From Streptomyces monashensis (GTDB lineage Bacteria; Actinomycetota; Actinomycetes; Streptomycetales; Streptomycetaceae): a DNA stretch of 64,000 nt. Position 1 is the first letter of the stretch; every line of letters starts with the position of its first letter. The position numbers were made by a program, and so were the translations under genes. The notes under the pieces are model-generated. The model did no database searches. It saw nothing but the letters and a program-made list of their open reading frames with translations, and was not told where the DNA came from. The stretch spans positions 1 through 64,000 of the forward strand of contig NZ_MLYO01000052.1 of the NCBI RefSeq assembly GCF_001866665.1, in the 5' to 3' direction. Positions 41,578 through 50,377 of the stretch are shown one piece after another.

Positions 41578-42049
41578 CTAATGTTGCACCAGACCGACGA
41601 AGTCGGAGAGACGGCGACCACCGCGTTGACACGCGGCTCGCAAACCGCCCTCATCAGTGCGGCCTCGGAGCCCTTGGACACGCGAAGAATGCCGACACGC
41701 TCCGGTCCGTGAGACTGCAGTAGCCAGCTCGGACAGCCCCGCGCTGCGGTCGGCCGCGACCCACGCCAAGCAGCTCGGCGACGCCAACGGTTGGCCGCCA
41801 TCGCTCATCTGGTGCGCAATGGACGGCCTGACGGCGGTGCTGGAGGGCCGCCCGCCCGGCAAAGCCCGTGAAGCTCACCGAAGTCCGCAGGCGAATACCG
41901 CGACAGGCCTCCAGCCACCGGGTCGCCGAGGTCCTCGGCAGCCTGGATCTTCTCGACGATGATGCGATTCCACGGTAGACCAGAGCAGTTTGCCTCCCGA
42001 TGTGTAAACGAGCCGGGGGCGAGCGTCAAGCGATTGCTAGGTGCGAGCT
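41578..42049 (+). pseudogene. Degenerate ORF, possibly an integrase-like N-terminal region
   Basis: Plus-strand pieces in two frames read ATHAKQLGDANGWPPSLIWC with AMDGLTAVLEGRPPG, then VKLTEVRRRIPRQASSHRVA with EVLGSLDLLDDDAIP before a stop near 41980. The order resembles the N-terminal part of long Streptomyces tyrosine-recombinase-like proteins, but the assignment is weak. No start codon or catalytic region. Confidence 0.35.
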
Positions 42050-42077
42050 TTGCTCCGCTCGTATCCTCAGGTATGCT
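42050..42077 (+). promoter_or_regulatory. Promoter of the SRP RNA gene
   Basis: TTGCTC (42050-42055) and TATGCT (42072-42077) are separated by 16 bases, a good vegetative -35/-10 pair. The SRP RNA stem begins at 42085, seven bases after the -10, exactly where transcription should start. Confidence 0.75.
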
Positions 42078-42082
42078 GGCTT

Positions 42083-42173
42083 CAGCCTCTCACGCGGCAC
42101 TAACTGACTGAACTCCCCCAGGGCCGGAAGGCAGCAAGGGTAGGTGAGCTCTGGTGGGTGCGTGGGAGGCGTT
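42083..42173 (+). ncRNA. ffs: Signal recognition particle RNA (small bacterial type)
   Basis: The apical part reads CCCAGGGCCGGAAGGCAGCA, the universally conserved SRP RNA tetraloop and symmetric loop that bind the Ffh M domain. The ends pair: GCCTCTCACGC (42085-42095) with GCGTGGGAGGC (42160-42170), followed by GTTTT. Size about 87-90 nt. A promoter stands immediately upstream. It converges with the ffh/godI gene 400 bp away, inside the goadsporin region rather than in a housekeeping setting. Confidence 0.9.
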
Positions 42174-42567
42174 TTACTGCCCATCATCTTCTTGCCCACT
42201 GCTGGAATTTACCCGCGGCTTCCTGCAGCGGCAGTCGCGCCACCGCCTGCAAGGTGGGGGCGACTTCAGCCGATACACCTACAACCCATCGGCATACGGA
42301 AGACACTCCCGGGCACAACCAGATGGCATCTCGCCGCCATACGACGTATTGCATGGTCGCCGTCCGGAACGCCGACACGCCGCAGAGCCGAATACCCAAC
42401 GATGTCGTCACCTGCCGAACCAACCAGGCGCGACATCGCCTGGCGGCATACTGTGGGACCGGCAACCGGAGAGCCCAGCCGACGGGCCTCAACATCGTCA
42501 GCGACCACGGCGGATCAATATGCCCAGCCGTGCTCGCCGACGCGATAGGCAGCACCCACCCGTGGGT
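42172..42567. other. 396-bp space between ffs and ffh without recognised gene
   Basis: Frames on both strands are short or shadow-like. No repeat, terminator or homology identified beyond the T-run after ffs. Confidence 0.4.
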
Positions 42568-44124
42568 TCAGCCCATGAACTTTTTGAACTCCTCGGGGAG
42601 CTCGAAGTCCTTGCCACCCTGCTGGGCCGCACCGGGCAGCCCGAGCGCGCCGCCGGCCTCGGCAACAGCCGAGCGGCGGGCGGCCTCCTCCTCCTGCTGC
42701 TTGCGCTTCATCGGGTTGCCGGAACGCTGCTTGCCCTTGGCCTTCTTCGGCTGCCTCTTCTGCCGACCCGGGCCACCGCCCATGCCAGGCATCCCAGGCA
42801 TCCCCGGCATGCCGCCGCCCTGGGCCATGCGGGACATCATCTTGCGCATGTCCAAGAACCGTTCGATCAAGTTCTTGACCGCGCTGACCTCGACACCGGA
42901 ACCCTTGGCGATACGAGCGCGGCGCGAGCCGTTGATGATCGTCGGGTCCTGGCGCTCAGCCGGGGTCATCGACTTGATGACGGCGGCCGTGCGGTCGACG
43001 TCACGCTCGTCGAGGTTGTTGATCTGGTCCTTGATCTGGTTCATGCCGGGGAGCATGCCGAGCAGCTTGGAGATGGAGCCCATCTTCCTGACCTGCTCCA
43101 TCTGGGACAGGAAGTCGTCGAGGGTAAAGTCCTGGCCCTTCTTGGAGGCCAGCTTCGAGGCCATCTTCTCGGCCTCTTGCTGCGAAAAGGTCTGCTCAGC
43201 CTTCTCTATCAGCGTGAGCATGTCGCCCATGCCGAGGATACGAGACGCCATGCGGTCCGGGTGGAAGGCGTCGAAGTCATCGAGCTTCTCGCCGTTCGAG
43301 GCGAACATGATTTGCTTGCCGGTGACATGCGCGATCGAGAGCGCGGCACCACCGCGGGCGTCGCCGTCGAGCTTGGAGAGCACGACACCGTCGAAGCCGA
43401 CGCCGTCGCGGAACGCCTCTGCAGTGTTGACCGCGTCCTGACCGATCATGGCGTCGACGACGAATAGGACCTCGTCGGGGCTGATGGCGTCGCGGATGTC
43501 CGCGGCCTGCTGCATCAGCTCCTGGTCGATGCCGAGACGTCCTGCGGTGTCGACGATGACGACGTCGTAGACCTTGGACTTCGCATACTCGATGGATTCC
43601 TTCGCGACCTGGACTGGGTCGCCCACGCCGTTGCCCGGCTCTGGGGCGAAGATACCGGCGCCGGCACGCTCGGCGACGACGCTCAGCTGGTTGACGGCGT
43701 TCGGGCGCTGGAGGTCACAGGCGACGAGCAGCGGCGAGTGGCCCTGAGCCTTGAGCCAGCGGCCGAGCTTGCCCGCGAGGGTGGTCTTACCGGCACCCTG
43801 CAGACCCGCGAGCATGATCACGGTGGGCGGGGTCTTGGCGAAGCGCAGTCGGCGGGTCTCACCGCCGAGGATGCCGATGAGTTCCTCGTTGACGATTTTG
43901 ATGACCTGCTGGGCGGGGTTCAGCGCCTGGGAGACCTCGGCGCCGACAGCACGGGTCTTGATCTTCTTGATGAACTCCCGCACGACGGGGAGCGCCACGT
44001 CCGCCTCGAGTAGGGCGATGCGGATCTCGCGCGCGGTGGCGTCGATGTCCGCCTCGGAGAGCCTTCCCCTGCCCCGGAGGGTCTTGAAGGTGTTCGCCAA
44101 GCGGTCGGAGAGAGTATCGAACAA
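42568..44124 (-). CDS. godI: Ffh, SRP54 GTPase (goadsporin self-resistance type)
   Basis: 518 residues, TTG start with AAGGAA upstream. G1 GLQGAGKTT near 105-113, DTAGRLG, G4-like SKLDGDARGG near 248, then the Met-rich M domain ending GMPGMPGMPGMGGGPGRQKR and FELPEEFKKFMG. It would bind SRP RNA and signal sequences for membrane targeting. In the goadsporin producer, godI encodes such a second SRP54 giving resistance. Its place on the far side of godA from the biosynthetic operon, beside an ffs gene, supports that role. The sequence is also close to housekeeping Ffh, so a housekeeping copy cannot be excluded. Confidence 0.88.
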   Translation of the reverse strand: MFDTLSDRLANTFKTLRGRGRLSEADIDATAREIRIALLEADVALPVVREFIKKIKTRAVGAEVSQALNPAQQVIKIVNEELIGILGGETRRLRFAKTPPTVIMLAGLQGAGKTTLAGKLGRWLKAQGHSPLLVACDLQRPNAVNQLSVVAERAGAGIFAPEPGNGVGDPVQVAKESIEYAKSKVYDVVIVDTAGRLGIDQELMQQAADIRDAISPDEVLFVVDAMIGQDAVNTAEAFRDGVGFDGVVLSKLDGDARGGAALSIAHVTGKQIMFASNGEKLDDFDAFHPDRMASRILGMGDMLTLIEKAEQTFSQQEAEKMASKLASKKGQDFTLDDFLSQMEQVRKMGSISKLLGMLPGMNQIKDQINNLDERDVDRTAAVIKSMTPAERQDPTIINGSRRARIAKGSGVEVSAVKNLIERFLDMRKMMSRMAQGGGMPGMPGMPGMGGGPGRQKRQPKKAKGKQRSGNPMKRKQQEEEAARRSAVAEAGGALGLPGAAQQGGKDFELPEEFKKFMG

Positions 44125-44400
44125 GGCTCGCAGTTCCTTGAATCGAGGGCCCCGCGCCGTGGCGGCGCTAGGTCCCGCAGACAGGATCCTCTAGCGTATC
44201 GGTTGCGACCGGCACGCAACCCGTTGGGGGTGCTGCCGATAACCACAATAGAGCGGCTACCCCCCGGCCACGGCCACAACAGCCTAACCTCGATCTTTCG
44301 TGATTGGCCGTCAGCTCTTGCTGGCGGCCGATTTGCGTTGGGTGCGGCTCCGCTCAAGTGACGGACGCTATGCCTTCGTCTTCGGAGCCGTGAAGCGGGG

Positions 44401-44832
44401 TCAGGTCTGGAGGTCTTGGCGGGTTCGGGTGATCTTGGCGACGAGTCGTTCGGCTTCTTCGTGGGGATCGTTGATGGCGGCCTGGCCGTGGTCGGCGGCC
44501 TCGTTGCCCGAGGCGAACAGAGCGACTGGCGACTCGTACTCGATGGCGGCCTGGTACGTCCTCTCGTCGATGCTGCCCTCGAGGATGCCGATCCGCAGCG
44601 CCAGCAGGTGCGCGCTGTCGTGGCATCCGGCCCAGCCGGCGCAGATGCGGGCAACTGCGCTGTCGGCCTCGGCCTGATGGCACTGGAACAGCCGGGGCGG
44701 CTGTTCGACGGTCGGGGCGTCGTAGCGGCGGAGCTTCTCGTACTCGTCGTGCGCCCAGACACCGGAGGGCACGTCGCGTCGGTAGGGGCAGCTCTCGCAG
44801 GGGCGCGGTGCCGGGCGGCGCAGTGACGACAT
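44401..44832 (-). CDS. DUF6283-family protein
   Basis: 143 residues. N-terminal RPAPRPCESCPYRRDVPSGV has the CxxCPYR block of this family; further Cys and His lie in LFQCHQAEADSAVARICAGW and GCHDSAHLLALR. These could form a metal site. Small proteins of this kind are frequent in actinobacterial accessory DNA and phages. Function unknown. ATG 44832 lacks a clear ribosome site. Confidence 0.8.
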   Translation of the reverse strand: MSSLRRPAPRPCESCPYRRDVPSGVWAHDEYEKLRRYDAPTVEQPPRLFQCHQAEADSAVARICAGWAGCHDSAHLLALRIGILEGSIDERTYQAAIEYESPVALFASGNEAADHGQAAINDPHEEAERLVAKITRTRQDLQT

Positions 44833-44898
44833 GGAGGCAGTATGCCGCTGGTGATCAGACAGGGTCCGGCCGCCTCCGGGTTCCTTCTGGATGGATCG

Positions 44899-46431
44899 TC
44901 AGCTCGTGAGGGTGAAGTCGTGCTGGCGGCTCCTGGGGTAAAGGCGGTCGTGCTCGCGGACACGATGGTGGTGCCAGTAGGGGTCGAGGTCGCCGTTGGC
45001 GACGACGGTGCGGAGCCGGAGGACGGCTTCGGCGCCGGCCAGGCCCCAGCGGGCGCCGGTGATGTCGAGGCGGTCGGCGATCAGGTGGCGGCAGGCGCCT
45101 TCGACCGCGCCGGTGGCGATCGGCCAGCCGTTGGCGAGGGCGGTGTCGTAGTGGAGCTGGTCGAGGTGCCCGGTCAGATAGCGGTAGCAGGCGGTGACGG
45201 CCTCGCGCCGGGCGGCGGGAAGCTGTTCCCGCTCGGCCTGCGCGGTCATCGCGTGGACGGCATCGTCGGCGTGGCCGGCCAGGATCATGGTCAGGTGCTC
45301 GGCCGCCCAGGCCTCTGCTTCGGTGCTGCCGGGCTTGTGAAAGGCGTGGGCGGCCGCCCACGTGTATTCCGCGACGTGGACGAAGTCCAGTAGCACGCGC
45401 ACGGTGACGCCGCGGCGGGCGGTCACGGCTTCGATCAGGTCGAGCTGGTGGCGGGCGCCGTCGACCAGGACGACCCACGGCCGCAGCCGCTGCGGATCGC
45501 GCGCCTCCGCCTGGTCGAACGCGTCCGCGATGACCTGCTCGGGCGATCTGACCAGCGACGCGGTGCACCACTTGTTCTCCGCCCGGGGGCCGGGGCGGGC
45601 GGGGCGTTCGCCGCTGCGGCCGCCGGGCGGATGGATCACGTCGTGCGGACGCCTGGGAGCGGGGCGGGTGTCGAACACGCAGGCCACCGTGGCCATCCGC
45701 TTCCGGTTCGGCTTCTCGCCCGGCGCGAGCCGGCCCCGGTGGGCGGTCGCGGCCTTCGCGGCCGCCCGGCGGGTCGGCTCGCGCAAGGCCTCGGGCCTCA
45801 TGACGACGCCCTTGCCGTCCACCTGGATGACCAGCGGCATCTCCCGGCTGCACGGGATCGGGATCCTGGTGCGGTAGAAGGTGTCGACGTCGACCGCGGC
45901 GGCGACCACGAGTTCCTCCAGTCGGCGTTTCCCGAGCACGTTCCCGCAACGGCGCTCGATCGCGTCGTGGGCCTGGTCGAACGAGCCGCGGACGGCCTCG
46001 CGGACCGCGAGCCGCCGCAGTCCCGCAGAGTGCCGGCCCGCCGGCAGCGACAGCGCGGCGTCGGCGGGGTGGACGTTGCCCAGACCGGGGCCGCGGTGGG
46101 CGATCCGCGTGACGCGGACCAGCCCGAACACGGTGGCCAGCAGACGCCCGTGACCCGCCTCCCGCCACGGCCGCACTCTTCCCTCCGGGCCGACCACCAC
46201 CGCTTCCGCCCCGGCGCGGAGCTGCATCTCCTCCATCCGGGCGCGCTGGTCGAGGTGGTCCTGCAGCAGTTGGCGCAGCAGGTCCCGGCCGACCGCTTCG
46301 AGGTGGTCCTCGAGCTCGGCGTGGGTCCACGCACGCGCGACGCTGCCCGACAGCGTGGCTGTCAGCGCCTCGAAGGCGGTCAGGGAGCGGGCAAAGGGGT
46401 CAGCGGGGGCATGGGTTTCGTATGTTGGCAT
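44899..46431 (-). CDS. ISKra4-family transposase
   Basis: 510 residues, intact. VIQVDGKGVVMRPEALRE and WVVLVDGARHQLDLIEAVTA hold the first two acidic residues; DFVHVAEYTWAAAHAFHKPG and GAVEGACRHLIADRLDITGA follow. These are the usual ISKra4 blocks. A passenger gene precedes it on the same strand. Confidence 0.92.
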   Translation of the reverse strand: MPTYETHAPADPFARSLTAFEALTATLSGSVARAWTHAELEDHLEAVGRDLLRQLLQDHLDQRARMEEMQLRAGAEAVVVGPEGRVRPWREAGHGRLLATVFGLVRVTRIAHRGPGLGNVHPADAALSLPAGRHSAGLRRLAVREAVRGSFDQAHDAIERRCGNVLGKRRLEELVVAAAVDVDTFYRTRIPIPCSREMPLVIQVDGKGVVMRPEALREPTRRAAAKAATAHRGRLAPGEKPNRKRMATVACVFDTRPAPRRPHDVIHPPGGRSGERPARPGPRAENKWCTASLVRSPEQVIADAFDQAEARDPQRLRPWVVLVDGARHQLDLIEAVTARRGVTVRVLLDFVHVAEYTWAAAHAFHKPGSTEAEAWAAEHLTMILAGHADDAVHAMTAQAEREQLPAARREAVTACYRYLTGHLDQLHYDTALANGWPIATGAVEGACRHLIADRLDITGARWGLAGAEAVLRLRTVVANGDLDPYWHHHRVREHDRLYPRSRQHDFTLTS

Positions 46432-46440
46432 CTCCGGGGC

Positions 46441-46497
46441 TCTTCCCGTCCTGCATTCGACAAGGGTGGCACCTTCGAATGTAGGTGTGGAAGAGCC
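46441..46497. repeat. Long imperfect hairpin between passenger and transposase genes
   Basis: GCTCTTCC and CTGCATTCGA on the left pair with TCGAATGTAG and GGAAGAGC on the right around a 14-base centre. It sits between the two genes of the ISKra4-type element and may control transposase expression or be part of its end. Confidence 0.55.
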
Positions 46498-46503
46498 CTG
46501 CCG

Positions 46504-47070
46504 TCAGCGGGAGTTGGGCGATCCGGCAAGGCGCCGGCGGGCCACCGTGAAGAGCCCGGGGGTGTCCTCGTCCAGCCAGCCCCGCTCGACCAGCCGCTTC
46601 ATCTTCGACCGCGTGCCCTCGATCTTCCCGGCCTCGGCCGGCAGCCCGATCCTGGGCACCACCTGCTTCGCGCGGACCGGTCCCGGCGCATCCGCGACCA
46701 CCTCCACGATGTCGCGGTAATCCCGCGGCAGGGCGTCCGCCTTCATGCCGGGCTGCCAGCGCGGAACCGTCAGCACCCCGACAACCTGCCGCTCGGCCCC
46801 CGCATACGCTGACGCCACAGGCTCAGCCTCGGCCGGACGCTCAGCACCAGCGGTCGCGGCGCTCGCCTCCGGGGGCATCTCCGCGAGCACCTCGGCGACC
46901 GTCTCCCGCGCGATCCGCAGTCGCACCAGCCCCTCCCGGGCCAGCTCCAGCCTCCTGGCCAGGGCCACGGCCTCGGCCTCCAACTCCTCCACCCGGTGCA
47001 GGGCAGCCGCCTCCCGCGCCTCCAACTCCTCGAACAGCGAGCCCATCCGCGACTCCACCTCCACCACCAC
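46504..47070 (-). CDS. Coiled-coil/winged-helix passenger protein of ISKra4-type element
   Basis: 188 residues. An N-terminal coiled coil (LEAREAAALHRVEELEAEAV) is followed by a C-terminal winged-helix-like part (ADAPGPVRAKQVVPRIGLPA, KMKRLVERGWLDEDTPGLFT). Proteins like this lie upstream of ISKra4 transposases in Streptomyces. The start is uncertain because the first codons are repeated GTG/GAG. A plus-strand fragment of a related protein lies at 49170-49431. Confidence 0.75.
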   Translation of the reverse strand: MVVEVESRMGSLFEELEAREAAALHRVEELEAEAVALARRLELAREGLVRLRIARETVAEVLAEMPPEASAATAGAERPAEAEPVASAYAGAERQVVGVLTVPRWQPGMKADALPRDYRDIVEVVADAPGPVRAKQVVPRIGLPAEAGKIEGTRSKMKRLVERGWLDEDTPGLFTVARRRLAGSPNSR

Positions 47071-47269
47071 GGTAGAGAACAGCAGGCCCCAACACAGCCC
47101 CGGTCGCCCCTCGTTCTCCCAGCTGGGCCTTCACTTCATCGGAACCGCACCCATTTGCGTTCGGCGGTGTTCTTCGGGTGTGACGGCGGCCCGACTGTCG
47201 CATCGGGTGGGCGCCGGGTTCCACGGCTCCGGCGGGGCGGTGCTACTCGTAGGGACGGGAACGTGCTGG

Positions 47270-48628
47270 TCAGCCGGGGTTGGGAAGGGCTGCGAGTCGC
47301 TGGATGGCCTCTGTGATCACGTCGGTCCAGGGCCAGTGGCGGGCGAACCTGAGGTGCCGGCGGCGGGCGGTGGTGACCAGCTGGGCGGCGGCGGAGAGCA
47401 GGCGGAGTCGCAGGCGTCGGGGCTCCCAGAGCCGGGCGGTGCCGGTCAGGGCGAGCATCGGCATCCAGGCGAGCAGGTCCAGGGCGATCTGGACGATCTC
47501 CAGCCAGATCTGGTTCTGCGCTCGTGCAAAGGCAGGTTGCGCAGGCCAGTGGCGCGGGCGGCGCGGATGCGGTCCTCGGCGCGGGCCCGCTGGCGGTGCC
47601 GCAGCTCCAGCCGGGCGGTCTTCTGGCCGGTGGTGTTGGTGGCGAAGCAGGTCAAACGCAGCCCGTCGGCGTCGGTGAAGCGCAACTGGGCGCCCGGGTG
47701 CGGGCGTTCTTTGCGGACGATCAGCCGCATTCCCTTGGGCCAGCCCTTCAGACAGTCGCTGCCGGCGTCGAGTTCGGCCACCCAGGCACCGTCGCGGACC
47801 TCGCCGTCCGGCTCGACGGCCGGTGTCCACGCGGACGCGGGGACCTTCAGGACGGCCTGGTGGACGGCATCGGTGATGGTCATGCCGACCGAGTACGACA
47901 GCCACCGGCCGCGGGCGGAAAGCCAGGCCACGAACCCATTGGTGCCACCGCCAGAGTCGGGACGGATGAGTGTCCGCCGGGCACGTCGATGGTGTTTGGG
48001 TAGCTGGGCCGTGGTGATGTGGTCGGCGGCGGTGTTGCTGCCCGCGTTGCCGGGTCGCAGCAGGCCCGCGACCGGCTCGCCGCTCCCGCCCCGGCCGTGG
48101 TCGACGAAGCCCATCAGCGGATGGTGCCCGAAGGTCTTCTTCCAGGTCGCAGCGGCGTCCTGCTTCCCGGAATGCGCCACCACAAGCACCCCGTCCAGGT
48201 CCACGGTCACCTGCCCGTCGGCATCCGGCGCCGAGGAACCAGCCAACTTCCAGACATGTTGGCGGACTTGGGCTCGCGCGGCCCGGACCGCCCCCCAGGG
48301 CCCTCGGTCCGGCCCCGGCCAGAGTGTCGACCAGGCGGGAAACCGTCGGATCGGAGGCCACCGGCCCGAACACGCCCGGCTCCGCTCGCAGCATCCCGAC
48401 ATCGGCCAGGCAGTCCCCGCCGAGCGCGACCGCGAGGACCACATCCAGCAGGATCTTCCCCGGATCATGCACCGCCCGTTGCTTCCGCCACGGCGTCAGA
48501 GCCGCCGATATCGCCTGGTCCAGCCCGGTCTTGCGGACCGTCTCGACCAGCAGCACGCCACCGGCCTGGCTGACCACTGCACGACCGCCGCCCTCAACGC
48601 GGACACACGGATACGACCCGATACGCTT
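47270..48628 (-). pseudogene. IS1380-family transposase with two frameshifts
   Basis: The N-terminal frame reads GGGRAVVSQAGGVLLVETVR and on to FGPVASDPTVSRLVDTLAGA. The middle frame reads VTVDLDGVLVVAHSGKQDAA, HHPLMGFVDHGRGG and RPHPGAQLRFTDADG. The last returns to the first frame with NQIWLEIVQIALDLLAWMPM to the stop at 47270. Shifts lie near 48290 and 47530. Homology starts right at the 3' end of the group II intron, so the element was invaded there and then decayed. Confidence 0.85.
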
Positions 48629-49215
48629 GTCGGGTAGCCGGAGTCCATTGCTGGACCCCGGCCCCCTCAGAACCGTACGTGCACGTCATCCGCGCATACG
48701 GCTCAAGCAAGCCTCAAAGGCTCTCCGGTGTGCAGGGTTTCCTCGTGGCCGTCCATGGATGGGCGTTGACGGCACGAGGCGTGGGTGAGGCGGAGTTGAA
48801 CCCCGTCCGGCGTCTTCGTCCCCTGGTAAGCGATGTGTTGGGTCTTGATCGCTTTCCGGGTGGTGCGGAGCCATTGCTCCCACTCCCTTGGGGACTGCGG
48901 GGACCGGTCTGCGTGCAGGAGCAGTTGCCCGCACCGATGGCAGCGGCCCGTCTGCGACTTCAGTAGACGCATGGTGGCCCCGTCCAGCGGCAGTGGAGCG
49001 CCCTTGCGACGGCGGTCGGCCCAGTAGTCGGCCAGAGCAGGGCCATCCGGGGACGCCCCGCCCTTGACCAGCTGATGCCGGATGATTTTCGTCCAGGCGA
49101 ACCGGACCAGGTAGGCGCCGCTGTCGCGGTCACCGAACACCCAATTGTCCTGACGTGCAGGATTGAAGCGGCCGAAGTACCGGCTCATGATCCAGTGTCG
49201 GCGTACGAGGTTGGC
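48629..49215 (-). mobile_element. Group II intron, 3' portion
   Basis: On the minus strand the end of a maturase gene (48703-49215) is followed by domain V at 48670-48704, GAGCCGTATGCGCGG paired with CACGTACGGTTC. A domain VI-like hairpin then ends at CTACCCGAC (48629-48637). This is the bacterial group IIC-type arrangement. The 5' half of the intron, including most of the maturase, is missing; beyond 49215 an unrelated transposon passenger fragment begins. Confidence 0.85.
48703..49215 (-). pseudogene. Group II intron maturase, C-terminal fragment
   Basis: The frame reads SRYFGRFNPARQDNWVFGDR, AYLVRFAWTKIIRHQLVKGG, then CHRCGQLL, HADRSP and RLTHASC, i.e. the maturase X domain and HNH endonuclease zinc ligands of intron-encoded proteins. 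Reverse-transcriptase blocks are absent, so it cannot act alone. Confidence 0.85.
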
Positions 49216-49431
49216 TGGCCCCGTACCCCGACACCACCGGAGTACCTCCGCATCCTCGCCGCCGTGCGACAGGCCGCAGGCCCGGTCGCAACCCGGCAGA
49301 TCGGCGAGGCGCTGGGCCTGGAGGTCGGGGTGCGAGGGAAGCTGGAGCCGCTGCGCGGGAAGCTGACGAAGCTGGCCGACCGCGGCTGGCTGCACAAACG
49401 GCCTGACGGGAAGTTCACCGTCCGCCCGTGA
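49170..49431 (+). pseudogene. ISKra4-type passenger protein, C-terminal fragment
   Basis: The plus frame reads LRILAAVRQAAGPVATRQIG, then KLEPLRGKLTKLADRGWLHK and PDGKFTVRP, the same winged-helix end as the passenger gene at 46504-47070 but diverged. Its N-terminal coiled coil is replaced by the group II intron fragment on the other strand. Confidence 0.65.
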
Positions 49432-49489
49432 CCGCGCCGCTCGGCGGCTGGGACGTAACTTGGGTGCCCCCGACGGCCGTTGGAATTGT

Positions 49490-50323
49490 GTGACGAAAAC
49501 CAAAGAGCACGCCGGGGACACCGTGTCCCTGGTCTACCAGTGCCGCCTGCCGCTGTCCACGCACACCGTCGACCACCTCGCCGACCTGCTGCGACGTCAC
49601 TTGAAGGCAATACGGTCCCGGTGGCGGGCGCTGCCGCCCGGGAGGATCGCGGTGATCGTCCTGGCCCTGCTGCGGCACGACCAGCGCCTGGCCGACATGG
49701 CCGGCGGCAACAACGTCTCCGCCACCACCGTCCGACGCTGGCGGGACGAGCTGCTCGCGCTGCTGGCCGCCCGAGCCGCGCGGCTGGACCGCACCCTGAA
49801 GACGATCGCACAGCGGGGCGGGGAGGTCGTCCTGCTCGACGGCACCCTCATCCCCACCCAGCGCCGCACCGGCCGGAACAACCGCCCGAACTATTCCGGT
49901 AAGCATCATCGCCACGGCCTACACGTCCTGGCCCTGACCGACGAGCGGGGCCGCCTCGTCTGGATCTCCGCCGCCCGGCCCGGCCGCACCCACGACATCA
50001 CCGCCGCCCGCCGCGACCACATCCTGGCCCACCTGCGGGCCGCCAGCCTCGGCGCCCTGGCCGACCTCGGCTTCCTCGGCCTAGACGACGACCCGGACGA
50101 CCCCGTGGTCGTCACCGGCTTCAAGGCCACCCGCGCCCGCAGGCTGACCCCCGCGGAGAAGGAGGCCAACCGGGTCCTCGCCGCCGGACGCGCGCCCGTA
50201 GAGCACGGCTTCGCTCACCTGAAAAACTGGAGGATCCTCACCAAGCTCCGCACCGACCCCGCCCGCGCCACCTGCCTGCTGCGCGCCCTGCTCGTCCTGA
50301 CGAACCTCGAAGTTCACCGCTGA
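49490..50323 (+). CDS. IS5-family transposase
   Basis: About 277 residues from GTG 49490. An HTH region (SATTVRRWRDELLALLAARA) precedes VVLLDGTLIPTQRRTGRNNR (first Asp), RPGRTHDITAARRDHI, LADLGFLGL (second Asp) and PVEHGFAHLKNWRILTKLRT (Glu). Full DDE set, no frameshift; probably functional. Confidence 0.92.
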   Translation: MTKTKEHAGDTVSLVYQCRLPLSTHTVDHLADLLRRHLKAIRSRWRALPPGRIAVIVLALLRHDQRLADMAGGNNVSATTVRRWRDELLALLAARAARLDRTLKTIAQRGGEVVLLDGTLIPTQRRTGRNNRPNYSGKHHRHGLHVLALTDERGRLVWISAARPGRTHDITAARRDHILAHLRAASLGALADLGFLGLDDDPDDPVVVTGFKATRARRLTPAEKEANRVLAAGRAPVEHGFAHLKNWRILTKLRTDPARATCLLRALLVLTNLEVHR

Positions 50324-50377
50324 GGAGGAGCTGTCTTGGTGAGGGCTGCCGACTTGCTCGGCCCACGGCGCTGTGCT

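Noticed and set aside
41578..42049. tRNA gene near the SRP RNA
   Set aside because: No cloverleaf or T-loop GTTCGA pattern could be formed.
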